Source: Deltaproteobacteria bacterium
GTDB lineage: Bacteria; Desulfobacterota; Desulfomonilia; UBA1062
Length of the DNA stretch: 5,259 bases
Reading direction: 5' to 3'
Assembly (NCBI GenBank): GCA_003643935.1
Contig: QMLJ01000114.1
Location: 1 to 5,259, forward strand
The notes beneath the pieces are model-generated. The model did not search any database. It saw nothing but the letters and a program-made list of their open reading frames with translations, and was not told where the DNA came from. Positions 1-5,259 of this stretch are shown here, piece after piece. Both the position numbers and the translations under genes were made by a program. Each line of letters begins with the position of its first letter. The stretch's first letter is position 1.

Positions 1-240
1 CAAGTGGCTGGACCTGTTCAGTTCGTTTATCAGGGTGTCCTGCATTTCCTTTATGTCAAGCATTAATTCCTTGTAATCCTTGACCATGGGTGCCCTCCTT
101 ACCAGGGGTAATGACTTGTCAAGGCGCAACCTTATAAGGTCTGCACTCTCAACCAGTTTCCCAATCTCTTGTGTTTTTCCCTGGGAAAGGGCTTCAAGGC
201 CGGCTTTCAGAGCCTGCCTCCAGGACACGAGGTCTTGCAT
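1..240 (-). CDS. Putative flagellar chaperone, FliT/FlgN-like (3' end outside window)
   Basis: An open frame reads leftward from an ATG at 240-238 and stays open to the window edge, giving the first 80 residues of a protein whose C-terminus is missing. The start overlaps the fliS stop by one base (TGATG), which suggests translational coupling. The visible part has no signal peptide or membrane segment. It is rich in Leu, Lys, Glu and Gln and looks all-helical: it opens MQDLVSWRQALKAGLEALSQ, and a later stretch (about residues 54-76) has a heptad-like pattern of hydrophobics. Family knowledge: the gene after fliS is commonly fliT, a small helical chaperone for the cap protein FliD, and FlgN-type chaperones look similar. 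I recognise no diagnostic motif, so the function rests on position, size class and helical character. It could instead be an unnamed flagellar accessory protein. Confidence 0.6.
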   Translation of the reverse strand, partial: MQDLVSWRQALKAGLEALSQGKTQEIGKLVESADLIRLRLDKSLPLVRRAPMVKDYKELMLDIKEMQDTLINELNRSSHL

Positions 241-611
241 CACCTGTTCTTGTATATGATCTTTTCCCATGACTCCTTTAGCTCCTCAAGGAAGTTGACG
301 ACCTCGTCTATTATTTCGGGTTTGCCATGGTAATGGGCGTCTATAATTCTTCTTATCATGTAGTTATAAAGTGCCTCAAGGTTATACGCTATCTCTCCTG
401 CGTCAAAGTTGAGGCTGTTGGTAAGTTCCCACAGCACGTTTTGTGCCTTTGTAAGATGTTCGGTGGATGCCTTGACGTCGTTTTCCAGCATTGCCATCTT
501 TCCCTGCTTTAGAAATGCAATGGTTCCCTCGTAGCACATGATGATAAGTCTTCCCTGGTCTGCGGTCTGAATCTGGGCTTTCTTGTATGCCTGATAACCA
601 GTAATGTTCAT
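240..611 (-). CDS. fliS: Flagellar export chaperone FliS
   Basis: This complete 123-residue protein has the usual FliS length. FliS is a cytosolic four-helix chaperone that binds the C-terminus of flagellin, prevents premature polymerisation and delivers it to the flagellar type III export gate. Family hallmarks are visible: an N-terminal YQAYKKAQIQTAD segment (residues 6-18), the LIIMCYEGTIAFL helix (22-34) matching the usual L-I-x-M-x-Y-D/E-G-x-I-x-F-L pattern, KAQNVLWELTNSLNFDAGEIA (55-75), the LEALYNYMIRRI helix (78-89) and a C-terminal EVVNFLEELKESW (103-115). The ATG at 611 is the first possible start after an in-frame stop at 641-639. A run of five G (623-619) lies seven bases upstream as a modest ribosome binding site. 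It is the first gene after a sigma-28 promoter and overlaps the next gene by one base. No fliD precedes it, which is less usual than the fliD-fliS order. Confidence 0.96.
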   Translation of the reverse strand: MNITGYQAYKKAQIQTADQGRLIIMCYEGTIAFLKQGKMAMLENDVKASTEHLTKAQNVLWELTNSLNFDAGEIAYNLEALYNYMIRRIIDAHYHGKPEIIDEVVNFLEELKESWEKIIYKNR

Positions 612-618
612 TATGATA

Positions 619-623
619 CCCCC
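619..623 (-). promoter_or_regulatory. Ribosome binding site of fliS
   Basis: Five consecutive G on the minus strand lie seven bases before the fliS ATG. It is a modest match to the anti-Shine-Dalgarno complement, but the spacing is right and no better candidate lies within 20 bases of the start. Confidence 0.55.
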
Positions 624-642
624 GACTTGATACTTAAGTTAT

Positions 643-669
643 TTATCGGAGATGGGATTTTTTTCTTTA
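643..669 (-). promoter_or_regulatory. Sigma-28 (FliA) promoter of fliS
   Basis: Read on the minus strand, TAAA (669-666) is followed by exactly 15 bases and then TCCGATAA (650-643). The established FliA consensus is TAAA-N15-GCCGATAA, so the -35 core and spacing match exactly and the -10 matches at seven of eight positions. Transcription should start near 636, leaving a leader of about 25 bases before the fliS ATG. This places fliS and the following gene in the late flagellar class, expressed after hook completion. The site lies 116 bases from the divergent glycerate kinase start and points away from it. Confidence 0.88.
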
Positions 670-771
670 GACAAAAAACTCTTTGGTCAGCTGCGATGAG
701 ATGCTGTATTGTCTTTACAGTTGTGGTCTCGTGTAATAGAAGCTATAGATCTTGTCGTTCAATCCTATCCC

Positions 772-777
772 AGGAGG
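772..777 (+). promoter_or_regulatory. Strong ribosome binding site of glycerate kinase
   Basis: AGGAGG lies seven bases before the ATG at 785. An in-frame TAG at 779-781 stops any upstream extension, so the site and the stop together fix the start. Confidence 0.92.
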
Positions 778-784
778 GTAGAAC

Positions 785-2137
785 ATGTCACGATCAATAG
801 CGAGGCTAAGGGACCACGCCTTCAGAATCATGGATGCCGCTATCTCAGCAGTGGCACCGGGCACAGCAGTAAAGAAAAACCTGGCACTTAAAGGGGATAC
901 ATTACATGTGGGTGAATACGGGTTGGATATTACCCGGTTCAAAAGGGTAGTGGTTGTAGGGGCAGGCAAGGCCTCTGCCGCCATGGCAAGGGCGGTGGAA
1001 GAAATACTCGGGGACAGGATAACTGGCGGCCTTGTTGTAGTCAAGTACGGACACTCTGTGGATCTAAATAAGGTGAGGGTAAAAGAGGCGGGGCACCCGG
1101 TACCTGACAAGGAGGGACTAAAGGGCGCTCAAGAGGTTCTTTCTATTCTCGAGGGTTGTGGCGAGGAAGACCTGGTTATATCACTGATATCTGGAGGAGG
1201 CTCGGCGCTCATACCTTTGCCGGCTGATGGATTAACTCTTGAGGAAAAGCAGGAGGTCTCGAAGGTTCTCCTGGCATGTGGTGCAGACATACACGAGATG
1301 AATACAGTAAGGAAACACCTGTCCAGGACAAAGGGAGGACTTTTGGCCAAGGCAGCCTACCCGGCGACCGTTGTAAACCTTATGCTTTCAGACGTGGTCG
1401 GCGATGATACGGATGTTATTGCATCAGGGCCTTTTGTACCGGACAGGTCAACTTTTTCGGATGCGCTCAAGGTGATAGAGAAGTACAACATCGAGAACAG
1501 GATACCTGGAAATGTGATGGAACACCTGGGTAAAGGTTTTTCAGGTGACATACCTGAGACCCCTGGGGCTGATGACCCTGTCTTTAAGCGCGTCATAAAT
1601 CTCATAATAGGCAGCAACATCACAGCATGCAGGGCAGCCATGGGAAAGGCGAGAGACATGGGCTATAATACTATAGTGCTGTCTTCCATGTTGGAGGGAA
1701 ACACAGTGGACGTGGCAAGAATACACGTTGCCATTGCCAAAGAGGTCATAAGGTCTTCTATGCCTGTGGGCATGCCTGCTTGTATCATAAGCGGGGGCGA
1801 GACCACAGTCGTTGTAAAAGGTGATGGCCTTGGGGGGAGAAACCAGGAATTTGCCCTTTACAGTGCAGGCTTGATATCAGGTCTTGAAGAGGACATTGTT
1901 ATCTTAAGTATTGGTACCGACGGTACAGACGGCCCCACAGATGCCGCAGGTGGCATTGTAGACCCTTTTACTGAGGCCAGGGGAAGGGAAAAAGGACTGG
2001 ACATAGGTCATTATCTAGAGGCAAATGACTCTTATCACTACCTCTCCGCCACAGGAGACCTTGTCAAAACAGGCCCCACACTTACAAACGTCATGGACAT
2101 ACACTTAATACTCATAGGGTCACATCTTAAATATTAA
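785..2137 (+). CDS. Glycerate 2-kinase, MOFRL family (type-2 glycerate kinase)
   Basis: This complete 450-residue soluble cytosolic enzyme has the usual length for the type-2 (GckA/TtuD-like) family. The family converts D-glycerate plus ATP to 2-phosphoglycerate, linking serine, glyoxylate or tartrate breakdown to lower glycolysis. The N-terminal domain carries VVVVGAGKASAAMA (55-68, with the conserved Lys62), a glycine-rich SGGGSALI (136-143), the NTVRKHLSRTKGG stretch (173-185) and LMLSDVVGDDTDVIASGPFV (199-218). The C-terminal MOFRL domain carries SGGETTVVVKGDGLGGRNQE (336-355, with conserved Arg352), IGTDGTDGPTDAAGG (376-390) and a GDLVKTGPTLTNVMDIHLIL ending (424-443). All segments are intact, so it should be active. 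It stands alone on its strand, divergent from fliS and convergent with the glycosyltransferase gene, so it is probably monocistronic. The family is also annotated as hydroxypyruvate reductase in older records, but the motifs favour the kinase. Symbols such as gckA, garK and ttuD are used inconsistently, so I leave it blank. Confidence 0.95.
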   Translation: MSRSIARLRDHAFRIMDAAISAVAPGTAVKKNLALKGDTLHVGEYGLDITRFKRVVVVGAGKASAAMARAVEEILGDRITGGLVVVKYGHSVDLNKVRVKEAGHPVPDKEGLKGAQEVLSILEGCGEEDLVISLISGGGSALIPLPADGLTLEEKQEVSKVLLACGADIHEMNTVRKHLSRTKGGLLAKAAYPATVVNLMLSDVVGDDTDVIASGPFVPDRSTFSDALKVIEKYNIENRIPGNVMEHLGKGFSGDIPETPGADDPVFKRVINLIIGSNITACRAAMGKARDMGYNTIVLSSMLEGNTVDVARIHVAIAKEVIRSSMPVGMPACIISGGETTVVVKGDGLGGRNQEFALYSAGLISGLEEDIVILSIGTDGTDGPTDAAGGIVDPFTEARGREKGLDIGHYLEANDSYHYLSATGDLVKTGPTLTNVMDIHLILIGSHLKY

Positions 2138-2342
2138 ATATTGCAAGAAAAAAGCTTGAATAGGCCAGTAAAGGACTTGGTATTTCAGTTGCCTGCCGTA
2201 TGCTTGGTAGCTAGGGTCTTTTTACACAGTATAGGGAGTGCGGGTTTGTACGCAAGGAAATAGAATCCTTGAAAAAATGACAAGGGAAAAACGGCTGAAA
2301 AAAGTAAGGGAAGAGCAGGGTAGGAATTTGGATGTTTAATAT
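2138..2342. other. Convergent intergenic region, no convincing gene
   Basis: These 205 bases separate the 3' ends of the glycerate kinase and the glycosyltransferase gene. The region holds the weak terminator candidate at 2193-2223, three short related inverted-repeat segments (CAAGGA 2253-2258, TCCTTG 2266-2271, CAAGG 2281-2285) and a purine-rich right half with a 20-codon ORF at 2277-2339 that lacks a ribosome binding site. No strong hairpin followed by a T tract is visible for either converging gene. Confidence 0.7.
2193..2223 (+). terminator. Weak candidate terminator after glycerate kinase
   Basis: CTGCC (2193-2197) can pair with GGTAG (2206-2210) around an eight-base loop, using one G-U pair, and TCTTTTT follows at 2217-2223. 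The stem is short and the T tract starts six bases after it, so it is a poor match to a Rho-independent terminator. It is listed only because no better one is visible downstream of the kinase. Confidence 0.2.
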
Positions 2343-4766
2343 TTAGGATGTGACGCTTAAGACTGTATTGATTATCTTTTTTGCCCTGTGTACGTAGGTA
2401 TGACCATCCAGTATTTTCTTCCTGGCACTTTGTGCCATTTCTCTCCTGAGTTCCGGTCTTTCAAGGTAGTACCTGAGTAGAGATGCGATATCGGACGAAT
2501 AATCATAGCTTGCCATATCACGCTCTTCGAATACCTGGTAGAGCCTTTGTCTTTTATCGGTCAATAGAAAACCCTCACTGGCAGGCACGTCGTATACTCT
2601 CTGGTTCAATGTGGTCTTCAGCTGTGGCCTGGAGATGTTTATGATGATGGGGGTGCTTGCATAGAGCCTGGCAAGGTTGTCCTTGGTGTATACAATCTCC
2701 CCACCATAGTATTCATGACCCATGAGTTTTGCCCAATAAGTTTCACCTATGACCTTGAGATTAAACCCCTTTATCCTGTTTAGTATGCTCAACCGCAAAT
2801 ACTGGCCAGCCCTGTGCTCTATCCATGCAAGTAAGGAAGGCTTTATCTCCAGTGGTATGGCCCCGCCTTTCCAGGACATGTCAAATACGTCCTCAATCGG
2901 GGATTGCCAGTTGGCTATATAGATAGGCACTATGTGCTCAATATGAAGAGACATGGCCTTACCATCAATACCCATGCGCTCCAGGTCTTTCTTTATTGCA
3001 TCTATCTGCTTTTTGCCCGAAGACCCAACAAAGACAATATCAGCGATAGGATCCTCTTCTTCTGCAGGGTAGAACCTGTCCGTGTTCGTGGCCAGCTCCA
3101 GGTGGCCGACATATGCAAACCCCCTTTTCTCGAGCATGGGTATGTATATACTGTCAAAGCTGAAGACAATGGTATTCTGCAAGATGTAGGGGAGTATGCC
3201 CCCGGATTCCACCAGGTTTGGCTCGTCCGTGTACCACGTGACAAAGGGTATGCCCCTATCGGCAAGCATTTTCTGAATGCTTGCTTTTGCATCTACGCCA
3301 AGGCCGTTGTTGGATATAACAAAGTCAGGCTTAAGTTCTTCTAACATGGCCTTTATCCTGTCCAGGTCAAAGGAGACCTTTCTCCCCTCTGGCCCATCTG
3401 TCTTGGCAGTGTTGTACAGGGAGCATGCAATACCTGCCTTTCTCATGCCCCATGCTATGTCTTCGCACACGAGGTCACCTGGACTTGTAAGGAGTATGCA
3501 GCCATGTCTTTCATTCACGTCGATACCCATCGCCGGGCCAGGAAGATAGGGTTTTATCCTTTCCATGGCCTTGTCGTTACTGGGGATGTCAAATTGCAGA
3601 CGCGTGGTTCCTATGATATTCAGCATGTCTTCCAGTCTGTGCCTGTAGAGATGGCTTTCCATGACCCTTTTCCTGGCCTTTTTTATCTTGCGGATGCGCT
3701 CGGCCGGGTTATACCTGAAATATGTTATCTTCTGTCTTAGGTCCTGCACTGATGTATAGACGTCCATTTCTTCAGGCACGTCGAATAGTTCGTAGGCCTG
3801 GTCTTTTGCATCCGTCAGGAGGAGCCCACCTGCAAGAGGTACATCAAAGACCCTCTGGTTCACGCCGTCTTTGAGCTGCGGCCTTGTTATGTTTAAGACT
3901 GCAAGGCTCTTGTTGTAAATGTCAACAAGCTCATCCGAGCCATACCTTACAAATCCCCTTGCATTGTCTTTACCCACTACAAGGCCCCAATCCTTTTCTC
4001 CTACCGTTGTAATCCCCATGTCCTTGATGCCTGAGACAATTTCCACCCTGTGTCTAAGTCCTGCCTCGTACTCCATGAATCTCTCCAGGTCATTCATGAC
4101 GTCAGTTGGGATATCAGGCCTGAGACCTGTCTTTGCCATAATTTCATCCACCACGCCAAGCGCGTCCATCAAGGGATTCAACCTGTAATACTCGATAGCA
4201 CCTTCTATGAATTCCATGTCCAGTCTGTTCATGTTAGGCCATCTCTGCCTGAGCCGTGAGAGTGCATCCCTTGACCTGTCTAAGTCTAACTTCCCTACGA
4301 AAACGGGTGGCAAGCTCCATTTCTCAACGGGTTCTCTTGATCTATTAGGGTTTGCACCAAGGGGCATCAGGGGTACGTTTTCAAAGCCTTCGTTTTTTAG
4401 CTGTTCCATGTGGGACTTGTCTATGACGAATATAATGCTTGCATGCTTCAAGAATTTCTTTTCCCTTATCGCGGGTGATACAACAGGTCTATCCACGAAC
4501 CAGGTGACGAGTGGTACATGGTAATGCGCAAATACCCTGGAGAACAGGCCCTCATCGTCCAGGGCATTCTCGTTGGAACACATGATAATATCAGGCCTGA
4601 ATGCATGTACCCTGTGTATAAGCTCGTCTAGGTATATGGGAGTGGATACCCTCTTGCCGCGGGTTACTATGTCTATGGTCTCTATTGATACACCGAGGGA
4701 CTTGAGGCCTTCTATTATGTCATCGTCCACCAAGGTGAGATCAAATCTAAAGTAGAGTATTTTCAC
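2343..4766 (-). CDS. Tandem double CgeB-like glycosyltransferase (two modules in one protein)
   Basis: This is a complete 807-residue cytosolic protein with no signal peptide or membrane segment. It consists of two homologous modules of about 400 residues, each resembling the CgeB / Glyco_trans_1_2 family of GT-B-type glycosyltransferases with a DUF3880-like N-terminal part. Module A spans roughly residues 1-390 and module B 412-807. Each has a VTW(F/Y)xD segment (88-92; 509-513), an (I/V)F-x3-D segment (112-116; 534-538), a short FVG strand (156-158; 579-581), the signature RPQLK...NQRV(F/Y)DVP...G-(L/F)-LLTD (295-319; 713-737) and a helical tail with ARK and HxYxHR (364-376; 782-794). Family members transfer sugars to proteins or surface glycans, but the sugar and acceptor here cannot be read from sequence. 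It starts with GTG directly after the TAG of the TPR gene. MKILYF is a typical first beta strand of such folds, supporting that start. A flagellin-modifying role is inferred from the flagellar neighbourhood only. Spore-coat (CgeB) function is unlikely in this context. Confidence 0.85.
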   Translation of the reverse strand: MKILYFRFDLTLVDDDIIEGLKSLGVSIETIDIVTRGKRVSTPIYLDELIHRVHAFRPDIIMCSNENALDDEGLFSRVFAHYHVPLVTWFVDRPVVSPAIREKKFLKHASIIFVIDKSHMEQLKNEGFENVPLMPLGANPNRSREPVEKWSLPPVFVGKLDLDRSRDALSRLRQRWPNMNRLDMEFIEGAIEYYRLNPLMDALGVVDEIMAKTGLRPDIPTDVMNDLERFMEYEAGLRHRVEIVSGIKDMGITTVGEKDWGLVVGKDNARGFVRYGSDELVDIYNKSLAVLNITRPQLKDGVNQRVFDVPLAGGLLLTDAKDQAYELFDVPEEMDVYTSVQDLRQKITYFRYNPAERIRKIKKARKRVMESHLYRHRLEDMLNIIGTTRLQFDIPSNDKAMERIKPYLPGPAMGIDVNERHGCILLTSPGDLVCEDIAWGMRKAGIACSLYNTAKTDGPEGRKVSFDLDRIKAMLEELKPDFVISNNGLGVDAKASIQKMLADRGIPFVTWYTDEPNLVESGGILPYILQNTIVFSFDSIYIPMLEKRGFAYVGHLELATNTDRFYPAEEEDPIADIVFVGSSGKKQIDAIKKDLERMGIDGKAMSLHIEHIVPIYIANWQSPIEDVFDMSWKGGAIPLEIKPSLLAWIEHRAGQYLRLSILNRIKGFNLKVIGETYWAKLMGHEYYGGEIVYTKDNLARLYASTPIIINISRPQLKTTLNQRVYDVPASEGFLLTDKRQRLYQVFEERDMASYDYSSDIASLLRYYLERPELRREMAQSARKKILDGHTYVHRAKKIINTVLSVTS
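2361..3329 (-). repeat. Module B of the internal protein duplication (residues 480-802)
   Basis: This is the second copy, with VTWYTDEP, FVGSSG and NISRPQLKTTLNQRVYDVP. It is closer than module A to the typical CgeB-family wording as I remember it (TDEP, SEGFLLTD, HTYVHRA). Both copies keep the landmark residues, so neither is obviously dead. Confidence 0.88.
3612..4595 (-). repeat. Module A of the internal protein duplication (residues 58-385)
   Basis: This is the first copy of a protein-level tandem repeat in the glycosyltransferase. Its landmarks recur in module B at a nearly constant offset: 422 residues for the PDI, IIF and FVG segments and 417-418 residues for the RPQLK/NQRV and C-terminal tail segments. 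The A copy reads VTWFVDRP, FVGKLD and NITRPQLKDGVNQRVFDVP. The copies have diverged widely at the DNA level, so the duplication is old. Confidence 0.88.
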
Positions 4767-5259
4767 CTAGGAAAGTCCCTGCATCCTCTTTTCTATCTCT
4801 CCTGCAGGTACACCCAGTTTTAATGCCTTCTCAAGCCATGTGGCAGCTGCTGGGACCTGGCCGTATGCAATCTTGATATCAGCCGCAAGAAGGCAGGCAT
4901 CAGTACACCTGTTATCCAGCTTCAGGGCGCAATTGAGCAGTCTCTCTGCGTTGGATAAATCCCCAGTCTCAAAGAGTCTCCTGGCAATGCCAGAGCATGT
5001 TCCAGCTATGTCCTCGACAGTGTCAAGCATAAGATTAGTGTCCATTCCAAGCGTATTCATAAGACCCTCCATGCCAAGCACAAGGCTTTCCACATCGTTG
5101 GCCTCAATGCTTGTCTCCGCAAGGCCGGCGAGCGCATCTGTATCGTAGGGATTCATGCCAGTGGATTCCCTGTAGACTTCAAGTGCCTTAGAGTGCTTTC
5201 CAATCGTGGTATACACCTTTGCAAGGGCCAGCCAGAGTGCCCTATCGTATCCCTGTGAA
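4767..5259 (-). CDS. TPR-repeat protein (5' end outside window)
   Basis: The frame is open from the right window edge to a TAG at 4769-4767, giving the last 163 residues. An internal GTG at 5216 could be read as a start, but codons before it continue a canonical TPR helix (YDRALWLALAKVYTTIGKHS), so the gene surely begins upstream. About four tetratricopeptide units are visible in the fragment: 6-39 (A-L-A-x-V-Y...G-x-H-x-x-A-L-x-x-Y...N-P), a diverged unit at about 40-74, 86-120 (ARRLFETGDLSNAERLLNCA) and 121-150 (AYGQVPAAATWLEKALKLG). TPRs are protein-binding scaffolds with no catalysis of their own. The stop codon touches the GTG of the glycosyltransferase gene with no spacer, so the two are co-transcribed and probably translationally coupled. 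A role as acceptor-recognition or scaffold partner of that enzyme is inference. The rest of the protein may carry further TPRs or a catalytic domain that cannot be seen here. Confidence 0.85.
   Translation of the reverse strand, partial: SQGYDRALWLALAKVYTTIGKHSKALEVYRESTGMNPYDTDALAGLAETSIEANDVESLVLGMEGLMNTLGMDTNLMLDTVEDIAGTCSGIARRLFETGDLSNAERLLNCALKLDNRCTDACLLAADIKIAYGQVPAAATWLEKALKLGVPAGEIEKRMQGLS

Noticed and set aside
327..512. Plus-strand ORF of 61 codons opposite fliS
   Set aside because: It lies fully inside a recognised fliS gene on the other strand, has no family resemblance, and is a shadow frame.
714..749. Housekeeping promoter for glycerate kinase from TTTACA (714-719) or TTGTGG (721-726) with TATAGA (744-749)
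   Set aside because: TTTACA to TATAGA is 24 bases apart, and TTGTGG with a 17-base spacer matches the -35 at only half its positions. Neither is convincing.
715..1110. Minus-strand ORF of 131 codons over the start of the glycerate kinase
   Set aside because: It overlaps a clearly conserved kinase N-terminus, its Thr/Ser/Pro-rich composition is typical of an antisense frame, and it would run back across the intergenic region.
2144..2158. CAAG / CTTG inverted repeat just after the kinase stop as a terminator
   Set aside because: The stem is only four base pairs around a seven-base, A-rich loop, and no T tract follows.
2253..2277. CAAGGA-TCCTTG hairpin as a terminator
   Set aside because: On the plus strand it is followed by A residues, and on the minus strand the T run precedes the stem, so it fits neither direction.
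2904..3344. Plus-strand ORF of 146 codons inside the glycosyltransferase gene
   Set aside because: It is the longest antisense frame there, but it covers the conserved module B and has no recognisable domain.
2343..4766. Spore maturation protein CgeB as the product name
   Set aside because: The family name derives from a Bacillus spore-crust gene. Nothing here suggests sporulation, and the two-module structure and flagellar neighbourhood point elsewhere.
5214..5216. GTG as the true start of the TPR gene
   Set aside because: The frame stays open upstream to the window edge, and the preceding codons encode the first helix of a canonical TPR, so this GTG is an internal valine.

Overview
The window looks like bacterial chromosome from a flagellated, probably Gram-negative organism of moderate GC content. 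AGG (Arg) and ATA (Ile) codons are frequent, and the CgeB-type glycosyltransferase with a TPR partner resembles gene sets I associate with Desulfobacterota (the former Deltaproteobacteria) and Nitrospirota. That taxonomic guess rests on style and gene families only and is not secure. I see no rRNA, tRNA, CRISPR array, insertion sequence or phage gene.

Layout. (1) Positions 1-669, minus strand, hold a flagellar export-chaperone unit: a clear sigma-28 (FliA-type) promoter at 643-669, then fliS (240-611), then a one-base-overlapping small helical gene that runs off the left edge and is probably a FliT/FlgN-like chaperone. (2) Positions 785-2137, plus strand, hold a complete type-2 (MOFRL family) glycerate kinase, transcribed divergently from fliS, with a strong ribosome binding site. 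(3) Positions 2138-2342 are a convergent intergenic stretch with only weak features: a poor terminator candidate, a small set of short inverted repeats, and a 20-codon ORF that may be a gene remnant. (4) Positions 2343-5259, minus strand, hold a two-gene unit: a TPR-repeat protein entering from the right edge, abutting with no spacer an 807-residue protein made of two tandem CgeB-like glycosyltransferase modules.

How they may work together. FliS keeps flagellin soluble for export, and its small neighbour probably chaperones another late flagellar substrate. In this kind of genome, TPR plus CgeB-like glycosyltransferase pairs are plausible flagellin or surface-glycan modification enzymes. Lying next to a sigma-28-driven flagellar unit makes flagellin glycosylation the best working hypothesis for the double glycosyltransferase, but it is inference. 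The glycerate kinase feeds 2-phosphoglycerate into lower glycolysis, and nothing in the sequence ties it to flagella. The most interesting items are the tandemly duplicated glycosyltransferase with its coupled TPR gene, and the near-consensus sigma-28 promoter that starts transcription at fliS rather than at fliD.
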